Part shown: in pieces, positions 13,601-28,600 of the stretch
Position numbering within the stretch: position 1 is the first letter of the stretch
Layout: every line of letters starts with the position of its first letter
NCBI GenBank assembly: GCA_025267735.1
Contig: CM046304.1
Location: forward strand, 17,050,001 to 17,114,000
Direction of reading: 5' to 3'
From: Mactra quadrangularis
Taxonomy: Eukaryota > Mollusca > Bivalvia > Venerida > Mactridae
DNA length: 64,000 bases
Made by a program: the position numbers and the translations under genes
Notes under the pieces: model-generated
The model's database searches: none
What the model was told of the DNA's origin: nothing
What the model saw: only the letters and a program-made list of their open reading frames with translations

Positions 13601-16600
13601 AACATCACACATAAAAACATATTCAACAAACCCCACTACTACTTGAGTATTCAAAATGAAAATTTAAAGTTTTACATAAGGAATTCTTATGATTCTAGCT
13701 TTAAGCAATATGATGCATCAGGGCAAAACTTGTCTAAATATATGTAAATATAGCTGGACGTAGACTAGTTTTACACTGACCCACTGAATCATTGCAACCA
13801 ACATTCATTGTATTTCCTAAAACATCAAAATAATTAAGATGTAACATACATTCTTGTTAGGCAGAGTGTAGAATAAAATAATAAAAACATTGTAATAATA
13901 AAGATGTCAACCATTTCCATGAAGAAATAAAGATTTTATTATTATTATAAAACATTATAGTTAGTTATATTATATTTTGTATAACATAGAGACCTTTGAA
14001 CTGTATTAAAACAATGACAAGCAGAGACATTTAAAGCCATATAATAATAATAATGAACAGTCTCAGACAACAAAATGTTGGAAAACTGGAGAGTTAGAGC
14101 CAGTTTGATTATCTGCTTGAAACAAATCTATTGATTACGCTAGGTGCTGTGCCAACACAATTAAGTTATTTTACAGAGGCTAGCTCACCTAACTAGCTTT
14201 CCTGGACCTTTGTCTGCAACCAGTGCTCACCTACCCAAGCTTCCACATATACCTTAAATTAATGGAGGAAAGTTGAAAATATTGTCAAACTTTCATGAAG
14301 TGTATAACAGCCCCGGTAGGGATTTGAACTTGTAAACCCTTCGAGATACCATATTTGAAATCCTGCCATGCAACCAAATGTGCTACAAATCTAGGACTGC
14401 GGTGAGTATCCGAGTACTCGGGTATTCGCAATCTCAACCAGAAAATCGAGTACAAATATTCGTCATGTCCAAAATCGTTGGATTGCGATCAATATTGGAA
14501 AAAAAGGAAGATCATTGTCAGTTTAATTATCACTGAAAACATGTCGCACTACTAATGAAAACTATAATTTATGTAGAGACCGAATAATTTTGTGTCAAAA
14601 TTTTGATTGATGCACATTAAATTTTGATTAATGCCCGTAAAACGTCTGGTAATAGAACTGTTTGGAGTACATGGTTTTCCTTACAGCAAAAGCTTCTGTA
14701 ATTCTTCACTTATTTTAGTTATTACATGAATTATGTATGCTTCTCCAATAACAAGTGATTCGTGTTTCAATTTGTGAATTGCTAAACATGAATCTTGATT
14801 CGGATCGGATCGCCACTTGCTCAAAGATCCACAGCCCTATACAAATCCAAGCTTGTCAATTTTGTACCACAAAGGTTTAGCTGTATGTCAGCCACATACC
14901 TCTTTATTGTAATACATAGGTAATTAATTCTAAAATAATATGAGAACAACACTTACATAAACCATTTTATAATTTTATAGCTGACTACATTATGGTGTAA
15001 CTAAGTTGCAAAGATTTTTATATGGTTACACATAGACAACTCCTCATTGAAATATATAAACAGAAATCTTTCAGAGCAAAACAAGAAGCTAACAGACATG
15101 ACAGTGTAGACTGCATTCTTAAAATATAACTTTTTGTACCCTAAATAATGCCAAGAGATGTATGACTATAACACAAAAACATTAAGCTTTTTTTAACAAA
15201 CCCAACAATAACAAACTAGACCTATTACTGAATGTGATAATATACCCCCCAATGGGTGTTTGTCAAGAAAATGGGTGCTGAGAAAATGAGCTGCAAGATT
15301 TTACATCAAAGGGCCATATAGTTTTGCAAACAGCAATAGACCTTCACCAAATTGGGATATGCACATGTCTACCTGATATCTGGTATATGTGTTAAGTTTG
15401 AATCAAATCTGTAAAATAGGTGCTGAGAAATTAAGTGGACTAGTAAAAGCTACAGACCAACCAACCAACATACCGACAATCTAACTCCAATATACACCTA
15501 AAATTTTGGAAGGGTATAATTATAAAAACCCAACATTTTATATTTTCATAACCATTTTCCTTATCCACAACCTTTTAAAATCTCAATGTAAAAATTTTAA
15601 ATCTATTTCTCAATCGCCATAGCAACCAGTCCCCTTTCTATATCTGTACGTCTTACATCATCCAGGTATTAAAATGTAATTAAGTCATTTATATAGGAAA
15701 GTCAGACATAATTAAAACACTCTCTTTTATGGAGGAAAGAAAAAAACACTAGGATTGAGAATGCTGAGTCTACTTAGCATTCAAATAATTTTTATCATCC
15801 AGACATGAATTAAACACATTAAGTGACAACCCCTCATTTAATTGCCCTCAAACTAGCAGTTAATTACATACAAATGGAGGCAACCACGATTCAGACTAAT
15901 TTTTTTCACTTTAAGTGAAGAAGTTTAAATAAAGGCAGCTTTAAAGGTTAGATTAGGTGAAAAAGAATGCACATGTCTTAAAACCCGCCCCACAGATGTA
16001 TGAAAATAAATAAAAGTGACAATTTTATTATTGACTTTATGTAAGAATTTGAATTAAAATAAACTATAGTCTACACCAATGAGTATCTTACACAAATAGT
16101 GAGGCAAGAATGTCTACATTATACAGTACCTACCAAAAGTTTGGAGACAAAAGAAAATAACTACTATACAGTACCCACCAAAAGTTTGGAGACAAAAGAA
16201 AATAACTACTATACAGTACCCACCAAAAGTTTGGAGACAAAAGAAAATAACTACAATTCTTGAATTTTAATGATTTTTTTTTGTAGATTCAGTTTTTTAA
16301 TACATTTAAGTATGGTTTGTGATAAAATGAAAACAAATTTCATGAATGCAACACTTTATAAAATTCGACATCATAAAGCCTCTAAAATCATGTTTATTGT
16401 AATAATTTTCCATAACAAAGTTTTTATGGTATTTTTGTAGTCTCAGTTATAATAATAATGATCACCAAAATATAATGCAAAACTACAAAGCATTTCAAAA
16501 TAAACAGTTATCAAATTTTAGCTAAAAGCTATTCAATAAGCCTTCAATCTGAAAATGTCTCCAAACTTTTGGTTGGGTACTGTATGTACTAAAATAAGAC

Positions 16601-19600
16601 ATAATTGTGTAACAGTACTTCATTATAAATATATAACAAATACTTGAATCATAATTTATCATACAAACGCTACAGTCGACTGTAATATACTATGACATGC
16701 ATACCAACCCTAGTATGATTAATGTAGATTTAAATATCTTTATATATTATGAATATTTCTACATTTCAACTAGGAGTGAAACAATTTGTCTCATTTCAAA
16801 ATAAGTCAATTGTTTTTGTTGTTTTTTGGGGGGTTTACCACTATGGTAACACATTGTATAGATCATATCACCGGTGTCAGTCAACTAACTCATTATTCCT
16901 GGAAAAGATAATCTCTGGATTTAGCTGTTCACCAGTAACAAGGCACATACTTCCATCAGTGACTGACAACTGCCCTACATAATTTAGAATCAGCGGTAGG
17001 AGATAGAATGACGGTAGATATATTTTTAATGACCAAATTCTATGAAAGTATGTCCTGCCTGTGAATTGAACCATCGATCCGTCAATTGAGTTAGAGAACA
17101 ACCAGGAGCATTAAGGCGGCTCAAAGCACCTTTATATCAAATAGGGTATTTGTCAACAAATTCGCCATAGATATGTGCTTAGGTTCAGAGATTTATGTCT
17201 CATCAGGGACAGATAGTCAGACTGACCACCTAAATATGAAAATGACAGAAAATTATTGAAAAGTGATGTACACCACATTCAATTACATTATTACAAAATG
17301 GCATGCTTTCAGTACTTTGATTATTGTACAAAAATAATAAAAGCCTCGATGAGTCATTATAAAAAACACTTATAATAATCTTAATATTCACATGAGATAA
17401 TGAGTAACAATCATATGATGAGACAACACCTATAAATTATAATTTTCTAACAGAAACTGAGTGGGTGGGGTATTTATCCCCCCTCTAAAAAAAACTATCC
17501 CACACACTCTTTCTTTACTACAGTAATAGATGATAAAAATGCTATAATGTTATCACACATCTCTTTGATTCATGTTGAAATGAGACTACTTTAATTAAGA
17601 AAGGTTTAATATTTTGCTTAAGCTGTAAGATTTTGCAGGAAGTTACAGACAATATAAAAATAGAAATAACTTGGTTGCCAAGGTAATGCATCAAAACACA
17701 GCGTGGGTGTTAGTTTTGTCACTATATGTCACTCACAATGGACAACATTGCACAAATACAAATAAAAACCACAGTAACATAAGTTCTTTGTTTTGTCGAT
17801 GTTTTAGCTTTAATTGCTTTTGCACGTCACCAAATTATAAAACATTATGCTATTTATAAAATGTTGTAGACAAATGATTGAATCACCAAGTTACAAGTTC
17901 AGAAAAATGAATCAACACAGTGGATGCAAATTTTGGCCAGTCATTGGTCTTGGGTCTAGATAATTGTCCCCTAACCCACATCAACAGACATCATGAGTCA
18001 TATTAAATCAACTTTTATCATACATGTGAGGAAATGTCCAAGATTTTTTGCTTAAATGAAAACTAGGCCCTGATATTAAGTTCTACCATAGGTAGCACTA
18101 TGGATCTGACTTACTCTAGAAGTGTGGGCCCTGAAATCAACATGTGTCAAGTCACCCAGGTGGTGACAAAGAGCAAATAGCTGGTCTTTGGCCCGACAGG
18201 AAACATTCTCTACCTGATCACCTATGGTGTCCAGGTGGTGACCAAGAGAGAATAGCTAGTCTTTGGCCCAACATGAAATATTCACCTGTATTAAAGAGCA
18301 ACTAGAAAGAAACTATTGAGGCATCTTCTGGGTGTAATTGTCAGTAATTGCAACAAACATTATGTGTATGTATGCTATAAATTCTGTTCTGTTCTGTTCT
18401 GTTCATCTCTTACTACATCAACAGCAGGCTGGCAATTATTTAGCCACTGTCTGTTCCAAGGAGGAAAACCCTTAGGTTCTTGTATCCCTTATTTGTTTGC
18501 TGTGTCCCTTTTTCGTAATTTTTTTTTTAAATCTCCTTCTTAGCTTTTTGGCTGGGGTCTTTGCTGTTTAACAGTTGCTGTTCCTAATATGTTTGCTAAC
18601 ACCTTTTTTTATAACATCTCAGTAACTCAAAAACTAGAGGACACTAGCATCAAAACTATTCATTTAAAACGTCAAGCATTAAACGGAATTTCAACGTAGC
18701 ACAATTAAGTAAAAAATTTTGAACAACCTTAGCTATTAGATATAGAAAAAATACATCAAGCTATAGATGTAAGCAGTTTAGAAGTTATCATCATACCATT
18801 TGCTACATTGAAATACTTTAATTCTTAAAAGAAACATGTCAATTAATGTTCCAATAAAACAGAACAAGGCAGTTTAATTAAGGAACACTTACAATGTTGA
18901 TGTTAATAACAAGTACATTATAATTCCATTAGAGTATAATAACTTTAATCATTCTTAATTTATATAAACATTAAATGTTATGTTATATTATAATGTACAG
19001 ACATGTAATGTCTAAAATATATTTGACAATTAATTTATAAGAATGTAATGTAATACATGATGATTTACACCAATTATTTCAACATTTTTAAGTCAAATTT
19101 CATTTACCAGCCATCCTAGTTTATTTATTTTATTTATTTATTTATTGGAGTTAACGCCCTGTCAACACATTTTAGGTCATTAGGCGTCCAGCGCACCTAC
19201 CTAGCTTTCCTGGACCATTGTCTATAACCAGTACTCACCTACCCTTCCACAAGGCTGGAAACTTCTCCATATTATCTAATCAATGGAGGAAAATCGACAT
19301 TATTGTCAAATTTTCATGGAAGGGTATAACCTCCCCAGGTGGGATTCGAACCCGCACCCCCTCGGGCACCAGATTCCAAATCCCTGCATGCTATCAACTG
19401 CGCTATTGACCCGGGTTACCAGCCATCCTAGATCCAAGCATTTAATTAACAGCACATACCCAGACCAATGGTAGAAAAAAACATGCTTAATGTAGATGTA
19501 GGCAGGAAAAAGAAATATCTTTAAAAAGATATTAGGCGCTATGCATGGATGAATACTTTTGTTTGAAGTTTTATTTTATGAATAGTCGTATTCATACATA

Positions 19601-22600
19601 ATAGCCAGGAACGTACCACTACGCATGTAGAATCAATTAGCTTAGTGAGTCACCCATGATAAACTGATAAACTGAGTAAAAAGTAAGCAACAACTGTCCA
19701 TGCTACACACCAGTTTATCAGAAATAACCAATGGTACCATATCTTTTATCCATTTCACTAAACAGGAAGAGAAATTAATTGGGCCAACAGGAATAGTACA
19801 GCAAATTGTTTTGGTTAAGACTTAGGTCAAAAGCTGGCTTAGATAGCTGCACTGAATAAAGCTGCAGAAAATATTTCATGTCTTAACTCCACAAAGGTAT
19901 GATTGTCCTGCCTAGGAATCCCACAACCCCTGGATTCAGGGGTTGAAGACACAATACTAAATGAGCAAACAGACAGACACACTATTCAAAATGGTCCATT
20001 CCTTAAAAAATCCTTTCATTAAATGACCTTTTAAAATCATAACAGTTTTTACACCATCCTACCAGGATATATCAAAAATTCCCTCATCATTTTGTAAAGT
20101 TTTTGATATCAGCCAGCCAGTACACTCAACCTTTTTATTCTTCCTGAATAATTAGTACATCACAACTATTGTACAAACATACAAGTTTAAGTAAATAGAT
20201 TTAGTCAATGATAGAAGACAGTTGTTTTAGAAGTTAAGAAGTAAACAATGTTGACATAATTCTATCTTAACTTGTTATGTCTCTATCATTAGTGAGAAAA
20301 CAATGTAAGAAAACAATGTATAAATTTTAGAGATAAGTAAGACTGACGCATAAGAATACACTTCTCCTGTCTTCATGTGATATCAAACATACATTAATTT
20401 TTATAGTGTGATTTCGCAACAGAATCTAAGGAAGTTCCCATATTATGTTTTCAAAGTTGAAGGGAGTTCCCTCAATACATTTTCAATATTAATGTCCTTT
20501 TAAATCTTTCCAAAATTGGAGATATCCTGTTAAAGTAGATCACTAATTAAGATGGTTGGTTTATGTCCATCCAGCTAGCAGCCAGTCGATTAGCACACAA
20601 GTCTACTGATAGAGGGGTTGCGTGTTTGATTCCAGGTACACCGAGTAGGTTGACAGACCACTGTAATATGACCTAAACAGTATGATGCTTTGCCATTAAC
20701 CAAACAAATGATGGTCAAGACATGAGACAGTGTCCTTAGAACCTGTCAAAGATAACATAGAGTTAGAATGAATGGTTCACAGACTGCAACAATATGTTTA
20801 GATCATGAATTGGGTTGAAAACAACAAAAAATAATCACACCCTTCCAGAGGAAGGCTTCCTCTTTGTGGAAGAAAAATCTGCCTTGATGGCCATTTGTTT
20901 AGTTATTTTGACCCACATTGACCACAAAATCTCACATGGCATGGGAACAGTGTCATCTAAAGGAGTATATAAAAGCAAACAAATATCTCACACACAGAAT
21001 ATAGCAACATAAAATATAAACTTATCTACTTAAGTAGAAAGCCTGTCATCAATGTATTGATTAAATATTCATAAAGTTTTATCTGACTTTCAATAAATCA
21101 GAGAGTATAGATAGATTATAGAGCCATGTTTGACCTTTATACTTTCAAAGTTGAGAAAACTTCACAGGGAACAGTAAGTTAGGTATGCACTGTGTCTAGG
21201 CTGTGGGTAGAATCACATTATCTTACTGAATCAATATATATATATATGTATATATAGATTGACATTTTACATTCCATGGTACACTACAGTATTTTACTGA
21301 TAACACAGAATAATCAAAATAATAAAATACTTAACACAAATATTTCTGTTGCAATGGAATAGACAGAATATACTATTATTATAAACAAGTAGACCCATTC
21401 AAAAATGAAGACCCATTTATAAATGAAGACTCATAGTCAGCAATGAAGACCCTAAGTAAAGGGAACCCATTCAGCAATAAAACATTATAAAGACCCATTC
21501 ATCATTGAAGACCCATTTAGCAATAAAGTCCATCAATAAAGACTCATTCATCTTGAAGACCCATTTAGCAATAAAGTCAAGCAATGAAGACCCATTCTTC
21601 ATTGAAGACCCATTGAGCATATAGGCCCAGCAATGAAGACCCATTCATCATTGAAGACCCATTGAGCAAAAAGCCCAGCAATAAAGACCCATTCATCATT
21701 TAAGACCCATTCAGCAAAATGCCCTTCAATAAAGACCCATTCATCATTGAAGACCCATTGAGCAATAAAGCCAAGCAATAAAGACCAATTCGTCATTTAA
21801 GACCCATTGAGCAATAAAGCCCAGCAATGACCCATTCATTATTGAAGACCCATTGCGCAATAAAGCCCAGCAATGAAGACCTATTCATCATTTAAGACCC
21901 ATTGAGCAATAAAGCCCAGCAATGACCCATTCATCATTGAAGACCCATTGAGCAATAAAGCCCAGCAATGAAGACCCATTCATCATTGAAGACCCATTGA
22001 TCAATAAAGCCCAGCAATAAAGACCCATTCATCATTGAAGACCTGCAATGAAGACCCATTCATCATTTAAGACCCATTGAGCAATAAAGCCCAGCAATGA
22101 AGACCCATTCATCATTGAAGACCCATTGAGCAATAAAGCTCAGCAATGAAGACCCATTCATCATTGAAGACCCATTCATCAATAAAGCCCAGCAATAAAG
22201 ACCCATTCATCATTGAAGACCCGCAATGAAGACCCATTCATCATTTAAGACCCATTGAGCAATAAAGCCCAGCAATGAAGACCCATTCATCATTGAAGAC
22301 CCATTGAGCAATAAAGCCCAGCAATAAAGACCCATTCATCATTGAAGACCCGCAATGAAGACCTATTCATCATTTAAGACCCATTGAGCAATAAAGCCCT
22401 GCAATGAAGACCCATTCATCATTGAAGACCCATTAGGCAATAAAGCCCAGCAATGAAGACTGATTCATCATTGAAGACCCATTGAGCAATAAAGCCCAGC
22501 AATGAAGACCCATTCATCATTGAAGACCCATTGAGCAATAAAGCCCAGCAATAAAGACCCATTCATCATGGAAGACCCATTGAGCAATAAAGCCCAGCAA

Positions 22601-25600
22601 TATAGACCCATTCATTATTGAAGACCAATTTAGCAATAAAGCCAAACAATAAAGACCCATTCATCATTTAAGACTCATTGAGCAATAAAGCCCAGCAATA
22701 AAGACCCATTCATCATTGAAGACCCATTGAGCAATAAAACCCAGTAACGAAGACCCATCCATCATTGAAAGCCATTTAACCAACCATGGCAGAAATATAC
22801 AAAACTGCCACAAAATGAATCACTGAACTATCAGAATCAAAACTGCAGCCAAGAAGATTTAAAATATTCAAACATAATAAAACTAAGAATTCCCAGAGTG
22901 AATACAGATTACATAATCAATCAGTGACAGTTGAAATAAAATCAATTAAGTTAGGAAATAAGTTTCTTCAACCCAATTAATTCGGGAATGTCTGTGAATA
23001 ACAATGATAACTAATTAAGATTTAAATCTAAAATATATGTTTGTGTCTACAATTGTGCTACATCCTTTATTCAATTATCAATTCTAGTTCATGGATAGTT
23101 AAATCAGGTTATGAGTAATCAAATCAGGTTTATGAATAAAGTTCATGAACAGTTTGTGGGATGCTCATCAAGACATAATGACACAAGTTCATCAAAAGTT
23201 CATAAGAATTTCAGTTTATAAATGGTCCTTGATTCTCTGGACAGAAAGGGAGCATCAGGGAGTGCATCAGAGGGCATCAAAGTTACTTAATTCCTGCAAA
23301 GGGAGAAGCAAACAACGGCTGGGACGAGAAAAAGGCAAGGGTGCAGCGACTTGTTTTTTTTAAAAAGAATTATCACTATACAACATATACAATGTACATA
23401 AGACGGTAGCTTGCTACACCAAAATTGGATAACCTTCAAACATTACAGTATTGGTCCATTGAACACTGGTATAATGTACGCACATCTTAAGACGGTGACA
23501 AAGACTTCATCGCAAGTATTAGTCAGATAAAGTATAGCGAATTTAAAGATATAATTTGGTAAATTTAACAAGTATAATATCGCTATTATCATTGGATAAG
23601 TACAAACATCAATTAACAGTCCATCAAGACCTCAGGTTAAAAAAGGTCATAGCAAAGGTCAAACAGCTGACACAAACATAACAATAACATATAAACATGC
23701 TAGAGTTATTGTACAAGTAACAAAAACATTAACAACTACATCGACACCTACACAGTTTATCAGAGTCAGTCAGTGGAAAATTGACCTTAACTTAGTCCAG
23801 CCTGTATATCAGTAATGTTTTAATGATCCATAAAACAGATTTTGTTTGTTTGTTTGTTTTGGCACCAACACAGAAAGGTCATATTGCGCCTGATAAAACA
23901 GATTTTAGTTATACCGAGGTGTTGATCGGGACATAAGTACAATGGCAATACCATGTGCTTTAAAATAATGACGCCACAATTGGTATGGTTTCAAGAAGAA
24001 AACAGTGAACACGCCTCCACTCAGAGTTTTTAAGATATTTTAATTCTTGTCAGATTACCATGATACCTAGGCGTAGCAGAGAAGTGTACACTTTTTGCTG
24101 GGTATCACATCTCCAACGTCAGTTTTATACTTTTTGCAAACACCGTTGAAAACCTACCAATATTATTCCTTTACAGCGCATTACAGTGACAAGTCATCAT
24201 GCTTTCTTCAATAAGATTAACACTGGAAGGTTTTCCAAGGTGCTTGCACAAAGTATAATAAGGGACCGTAGTCAGTTATTTCCCATGTACACTCTTCAAG
24301 TAAGTAGGTCCAATTAGTTGGATTACTCGGATTTTACCCTTACTTTTCAATAAAAATTTGCCAAAATTAATCATAGATAACTTTTTTGTAAATCATTAAT
24401 TTGTTTGAAATTCAAGCTACGTATTTTAAGGGTAAAGAACTATCTAAATTTCACCACTCTTGTTATTATCTTCATTAACAAGAAAGATATTAGATGAAAT
24501 ATTTTGTTATCCTTACGTAGGACTTCAATGATAAAATATGAGGATTCCAACTGAAAGGACCTACTAACCAACTGGATTGCTTCAGATTTTATCAGGGAAA
24601 GACAACTGACTCAAGTCCTAAATTGTATTCAATAAAATATAAAGGTAACTATGGCTAGCACTTTACAGGATATCAAAAATGTACTCACTAGAACGCTGTG
24701 CTGGACGTGTAGATTGTATTGATTTAACTTCAGACATCGAAGAGCTTACAGTGACCCCACGACTCTTGTAATAATTATCAGCTTCCTTGTCGACGACCAA
24801 TAATTTAGTTTCATCGCCACCACTTTTTATTCTAGCAATGACTTGTTGATGTGTTTCATTTTCGATATTTGCACCGTTGACTTCGATAATTCTATCGTAT
24901 TCTCTAAGTCCCGCCTCCTGCGCGGGAGAGTTATTATCAATTTGACCGATATATTGTCCACCCCTCTCTTTCTCTGCATGTAGATTAAATCCGTAACCAG
25001 GGAAATCTGGACGTTTGATCACATGACATAATCTTGGAATGAAGGTCATAGCTGAAACGATTAGAAAACAAAATATAAAATTGATATAAGGTTATATCAA
25101 ATATCAAAAGCTAATTCTAGATTCAAGTTCATGTTTAGAAAAAGCAAGTTTCTAAATTTTCACACCTAAAGATAACTCACAACATCTTTTATTCAGTGTT
25201 TTTTGATTATGGTTCTGCAGTATGGTATAATTGTCTGTCCCAGGAACGTAAGTATAGGTTACAGGTCACTCAGAACAAAATAAGATTGTGTTAGGCCTGA
25301 ATGCAAAGAGTTCCCTTGACCAGAATCATTTTGTTAAACAGATATGACTAATACAATGTGTAGCTACGACTCAAACTCAACAAATAAAACATTATCCTCA
25401 CACACCTTGGCAAAATTTCAATACCAAGAATTTGCAATCATCATGGACCTGGCTTCAACCTTTCAGGAAAAACTTGATACTCAAAATGCAGCATCCCTAT
25501 GGAATACCTGACTCTGTTGTTTAACCAATTAATTAAATTCAATTTAACTATTTATACTGTGTTTAACACCATGTCAACACATTTTGGTTATTTTACTGTG

Positions 25601-28600
25601 TCCAAAGCACCTAACCTAGCTTTCCTAGACCATTTAAACCAGTACTCACCTACGCTTAAACTTCGCCATAATACCTTTATTATTTATTATTAATGTACAG
25701 GAAGATTGACATAATTGTCAAATTTTAATGGAAGGGTATAACCTCCCCGGATGAGATTGGAATCCCTACCCCCTTTAAAGCACTAGATTTAAAATCCCAG
25801 TGACCTACCAACAGCGCTACAGACCCAGGTTTAACTAATCAATAAATCTACAAATTTCATATTTCAACAAAAACAGATACCATTTATGTTAAAAAGACAA
25901 TATTCTACTCACTATTATAAGACTTTTTAGATACATTCACTGTATATTGTTTCATTCTTTTAATCATTTTCATTTTCAAGTAATCCAATCATTAACCCTA
26001 ATTTATCAATCAATAAAAAATGAACCAGAGATATCATTCAATTAAGCCCTACACCATCATTATAACAAATGCAATCAGACAACAGCAAGCCAAAAACATG
26101 TTGGTTTGTGAAAACAACTCAGTTTGGTGTGGGTGGGCAATGCATAATCTTAGGAGACAAAACAACATTAAATATGATCGAAAAAATAACTAACCCCAAT
26201 AAATAGTAGGATATACTAGATATCTTATAAAAATCAATCACAAAAAGACCTTGAAATACACTACCAATCAAAACAAATAATAAAATACTCATAACTCTGA
26301 TCTATTCTGACACCTACGGCTAATGTGTTGTTATGATGTTTTTTGTGAAGAGAGAGACTCACTGTTTTATGATCCCATCTTAATGATGATAGTGATAGTA
26401 AAATATATCATGAATAATTAATAAGATGAACTAATTATATATAATGTATGTAATAAAAGTCATATCTCTTAACAATTCAACCTACAACACTGATCATGAG
26501 TGGATCTGGGGAGGGGGTCCAGGGGTTGGACACCCCACCCCCAAGGGTGGTTCAGGACTGAACACCACAGCCTAGAATTCTTATAATCACAGGATGTAAT
26601 CTCTAATCTTATCAATCTACATCAATGATCATGGGCAGTTCTAGTATGAGGGTTCAGGATTAGACACCCCACCACCTGGAATTCAAGACAGATTAAACCC
26701 CTACCCCAGCTATTTCAATGTAAATCAGTATGGGTAGTTTAAGCAGGAGGTCATAATTGGGTCATGTAGCAAAGCATATTCCCCACCTCACAGGGCTGGG
26801 CATTTAAGGTATCATATTCCCCTGATGACCTATATTTTTGTTCAGGTGACTCGTACCAGTTCGTAAACTTTTGGTTCAGACAAGTGAAATTTATAGCAAG
26901 TTATACAGTGTCCCAAGCATACTTCTTTCCAAAACCAATGTAAAACAACTCTTAATACTTCAAGACAAGATTTTTTCATTGATCTATTTTAAATAAAATT
27001 ACTGCAGAATTCAAAGAATAAATATTGTGACTCATGGCAGATCATCTTTGACTCATTCATATTTCTACAAGGCAAACTAAGTTTGGGAACCTTGTATCAA
27101 ATAGAAATTCAAAATTATATACTTCAAGATGCTAAAATATTGAACAAGAGAACCCTGAGGATCCTGGATTGCTCACCTGAGATCTATATTTTAAGGTCAT
27201 CAGACACAAAATCTTTCATATTTATTTAGCTGTAAGTAAACTGTGATCTTATGTTGATACTACAAGCCAAATATGAAAACTCTTAGTCCAAACATTTTTT
27301 GTTAGAAAAACAATTCCAAATTCAAGTTTGTTGACTGCAGGGATGGGGTCAATATTGACTCCTGAGGCAGAATCTTTGTGTAGGAACTTCATGCAAAATC
27401 TCACTGTAGGCTCGTGGTCATTGGCAAGAATTTTTTAAAGAAATTGTTGACGAAAGATGCATGCTAGCACACATACACACACATACACACCCCGACCAGA
27501 TACCCACACAATAGCTCACATTGTACACTAGGTGCTCATGTGAGCTTAAAACAATTATTATCCATAAAGAACGATGTTCTGGTTATACAAACATGATCAA
27601 TAGAGATTTTACCAAGAAATGCAGACATCTTCCAATGTAATTTGTTGTGCCATTATTTAATGATAATTCCTCAAGAAACTATATAAATGATACAATTTCA
27701 TGCATTTCTAACATAAATTGTTTCTGAGCAATGTTTTACAAGGAAACTATTTTTCCAAGTTTCCAATCAGACTTGCAATTTCTTTCATCTCAGTCGAAAT
27801 CAAAGTGCTAAAACAAACAATGAACACAGACAGACTTTTGCCAGATTATGTTTTGTTCTAGGAAGAAAATTTTAGTTTATTTTAGATTTAAGGAAACAAA
27901 GAGTTGATTTCTAGACAAATTGTTTAGCAGAAACACAGAGCTGGGAGTCAGGGTTAGACTCTGACAGTGTCCGGGAATTCAAAGGTTCCCAAAAACTTAG
28001 GAGGAACCCCAGTGATTCTCAGCCAGGATCCCTGAAAATTGCTATTAATTTTCTTATTACAATTAGTGCCTGCAAATCTGTATTTAATTTTTATCACTTC
28101 TATAATTATGAGGAATCTCTAATGTTAAGGATGAATCCCTGAGTAACTGACTAGGGATTCCTTTGGGGGTCCCTTCCTCATCAATTTAACATCACAACAC
28201 ACTAGCCAATAATAATTCAACAAGCAATATAACAAACAGTCTATAGAGAACCTGGGTATCAGTTTAATACCCTACCCTAAAAAAACAGCATAAAAATGCA
28301 CAAACTTGTAGTACGACCTTGACCCAATAACTTAAGACAAATGACCTTGACCTACAAGATTTAAAAAAATTCACACTATCAATGCATGATAACAATGGGC
28401 ATCAATCAATGTTAAATTACAGTTAAAATTTAAATTTATCAACTCCTATCACAAATTATTTAGATAAATTAAGAGATAAAATTTAATAACCATGACGTTT
28501 TAAATTTTCCATACGTCATTAAGTTCATTAGTTGGGTGATAACAATTATACTATCCTTAAAAATGAATGACTAATGTGAGTATTACATATCAAACAACAC

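Larger units (their letters stand above)
9333..24688 (-). other. Intron between NHERF-like PDZ3 and linker exons
   Basis: A 15.4-kb intron dominated by repeats: the 41-bp array (12.1-13.6 kb), a SINE relic (14.14-14.38 kb), a hAT-like element (14392-14839), a Tc1/mariner-like element (16134-16582), a second repeat family (10.0-10.25 and 16.8-17.1 kb), a SINE with clean target duplications (19120-19415) and the 49-bp array (21.4-22.8 kb). No convincing additional exon was found, but very short exons could be missed. Confidence 0.6.

Noticed and set aside
12161..13646. Five overlapping plus-strand frames up to 469 codons
   Set aside because: Entirely inside the 41-bp minisatellite, whose unit lacks forward stops in every frame; no non-repeat domain, and it lies in an intron.
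19340..19415. True tRNA gene at SINE heads (also 33205-33285, 48250-48330, 55131-55215)
   Set aside because: A and B boxes are visible but the cloverleaf is incomplete and each is joined to a SINE body.
19218..19474. Small frames in SINE copies (also 33085-33395, 42360-42623, 58263-58481)
   Set aside because: Same peptide recurs because the SINE recurs; SINEs are non-coding.
21599..21796. Minus-strand frame with repeated WVFNDEWVFIAG-like peptide
   Set aside because: Translation of the 49-bp array; the frame breaks in neighbouring units.
21390..22780. CRISPR-like regular array
   Set aside because: Repeats are contiguous without unique spacers and the genome is eukaryotic.
23145..23363. 72-codon plus-strand frame
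   Set aside because: No homology recognised, no start or splice context, intronic to the opposite-strand gene.
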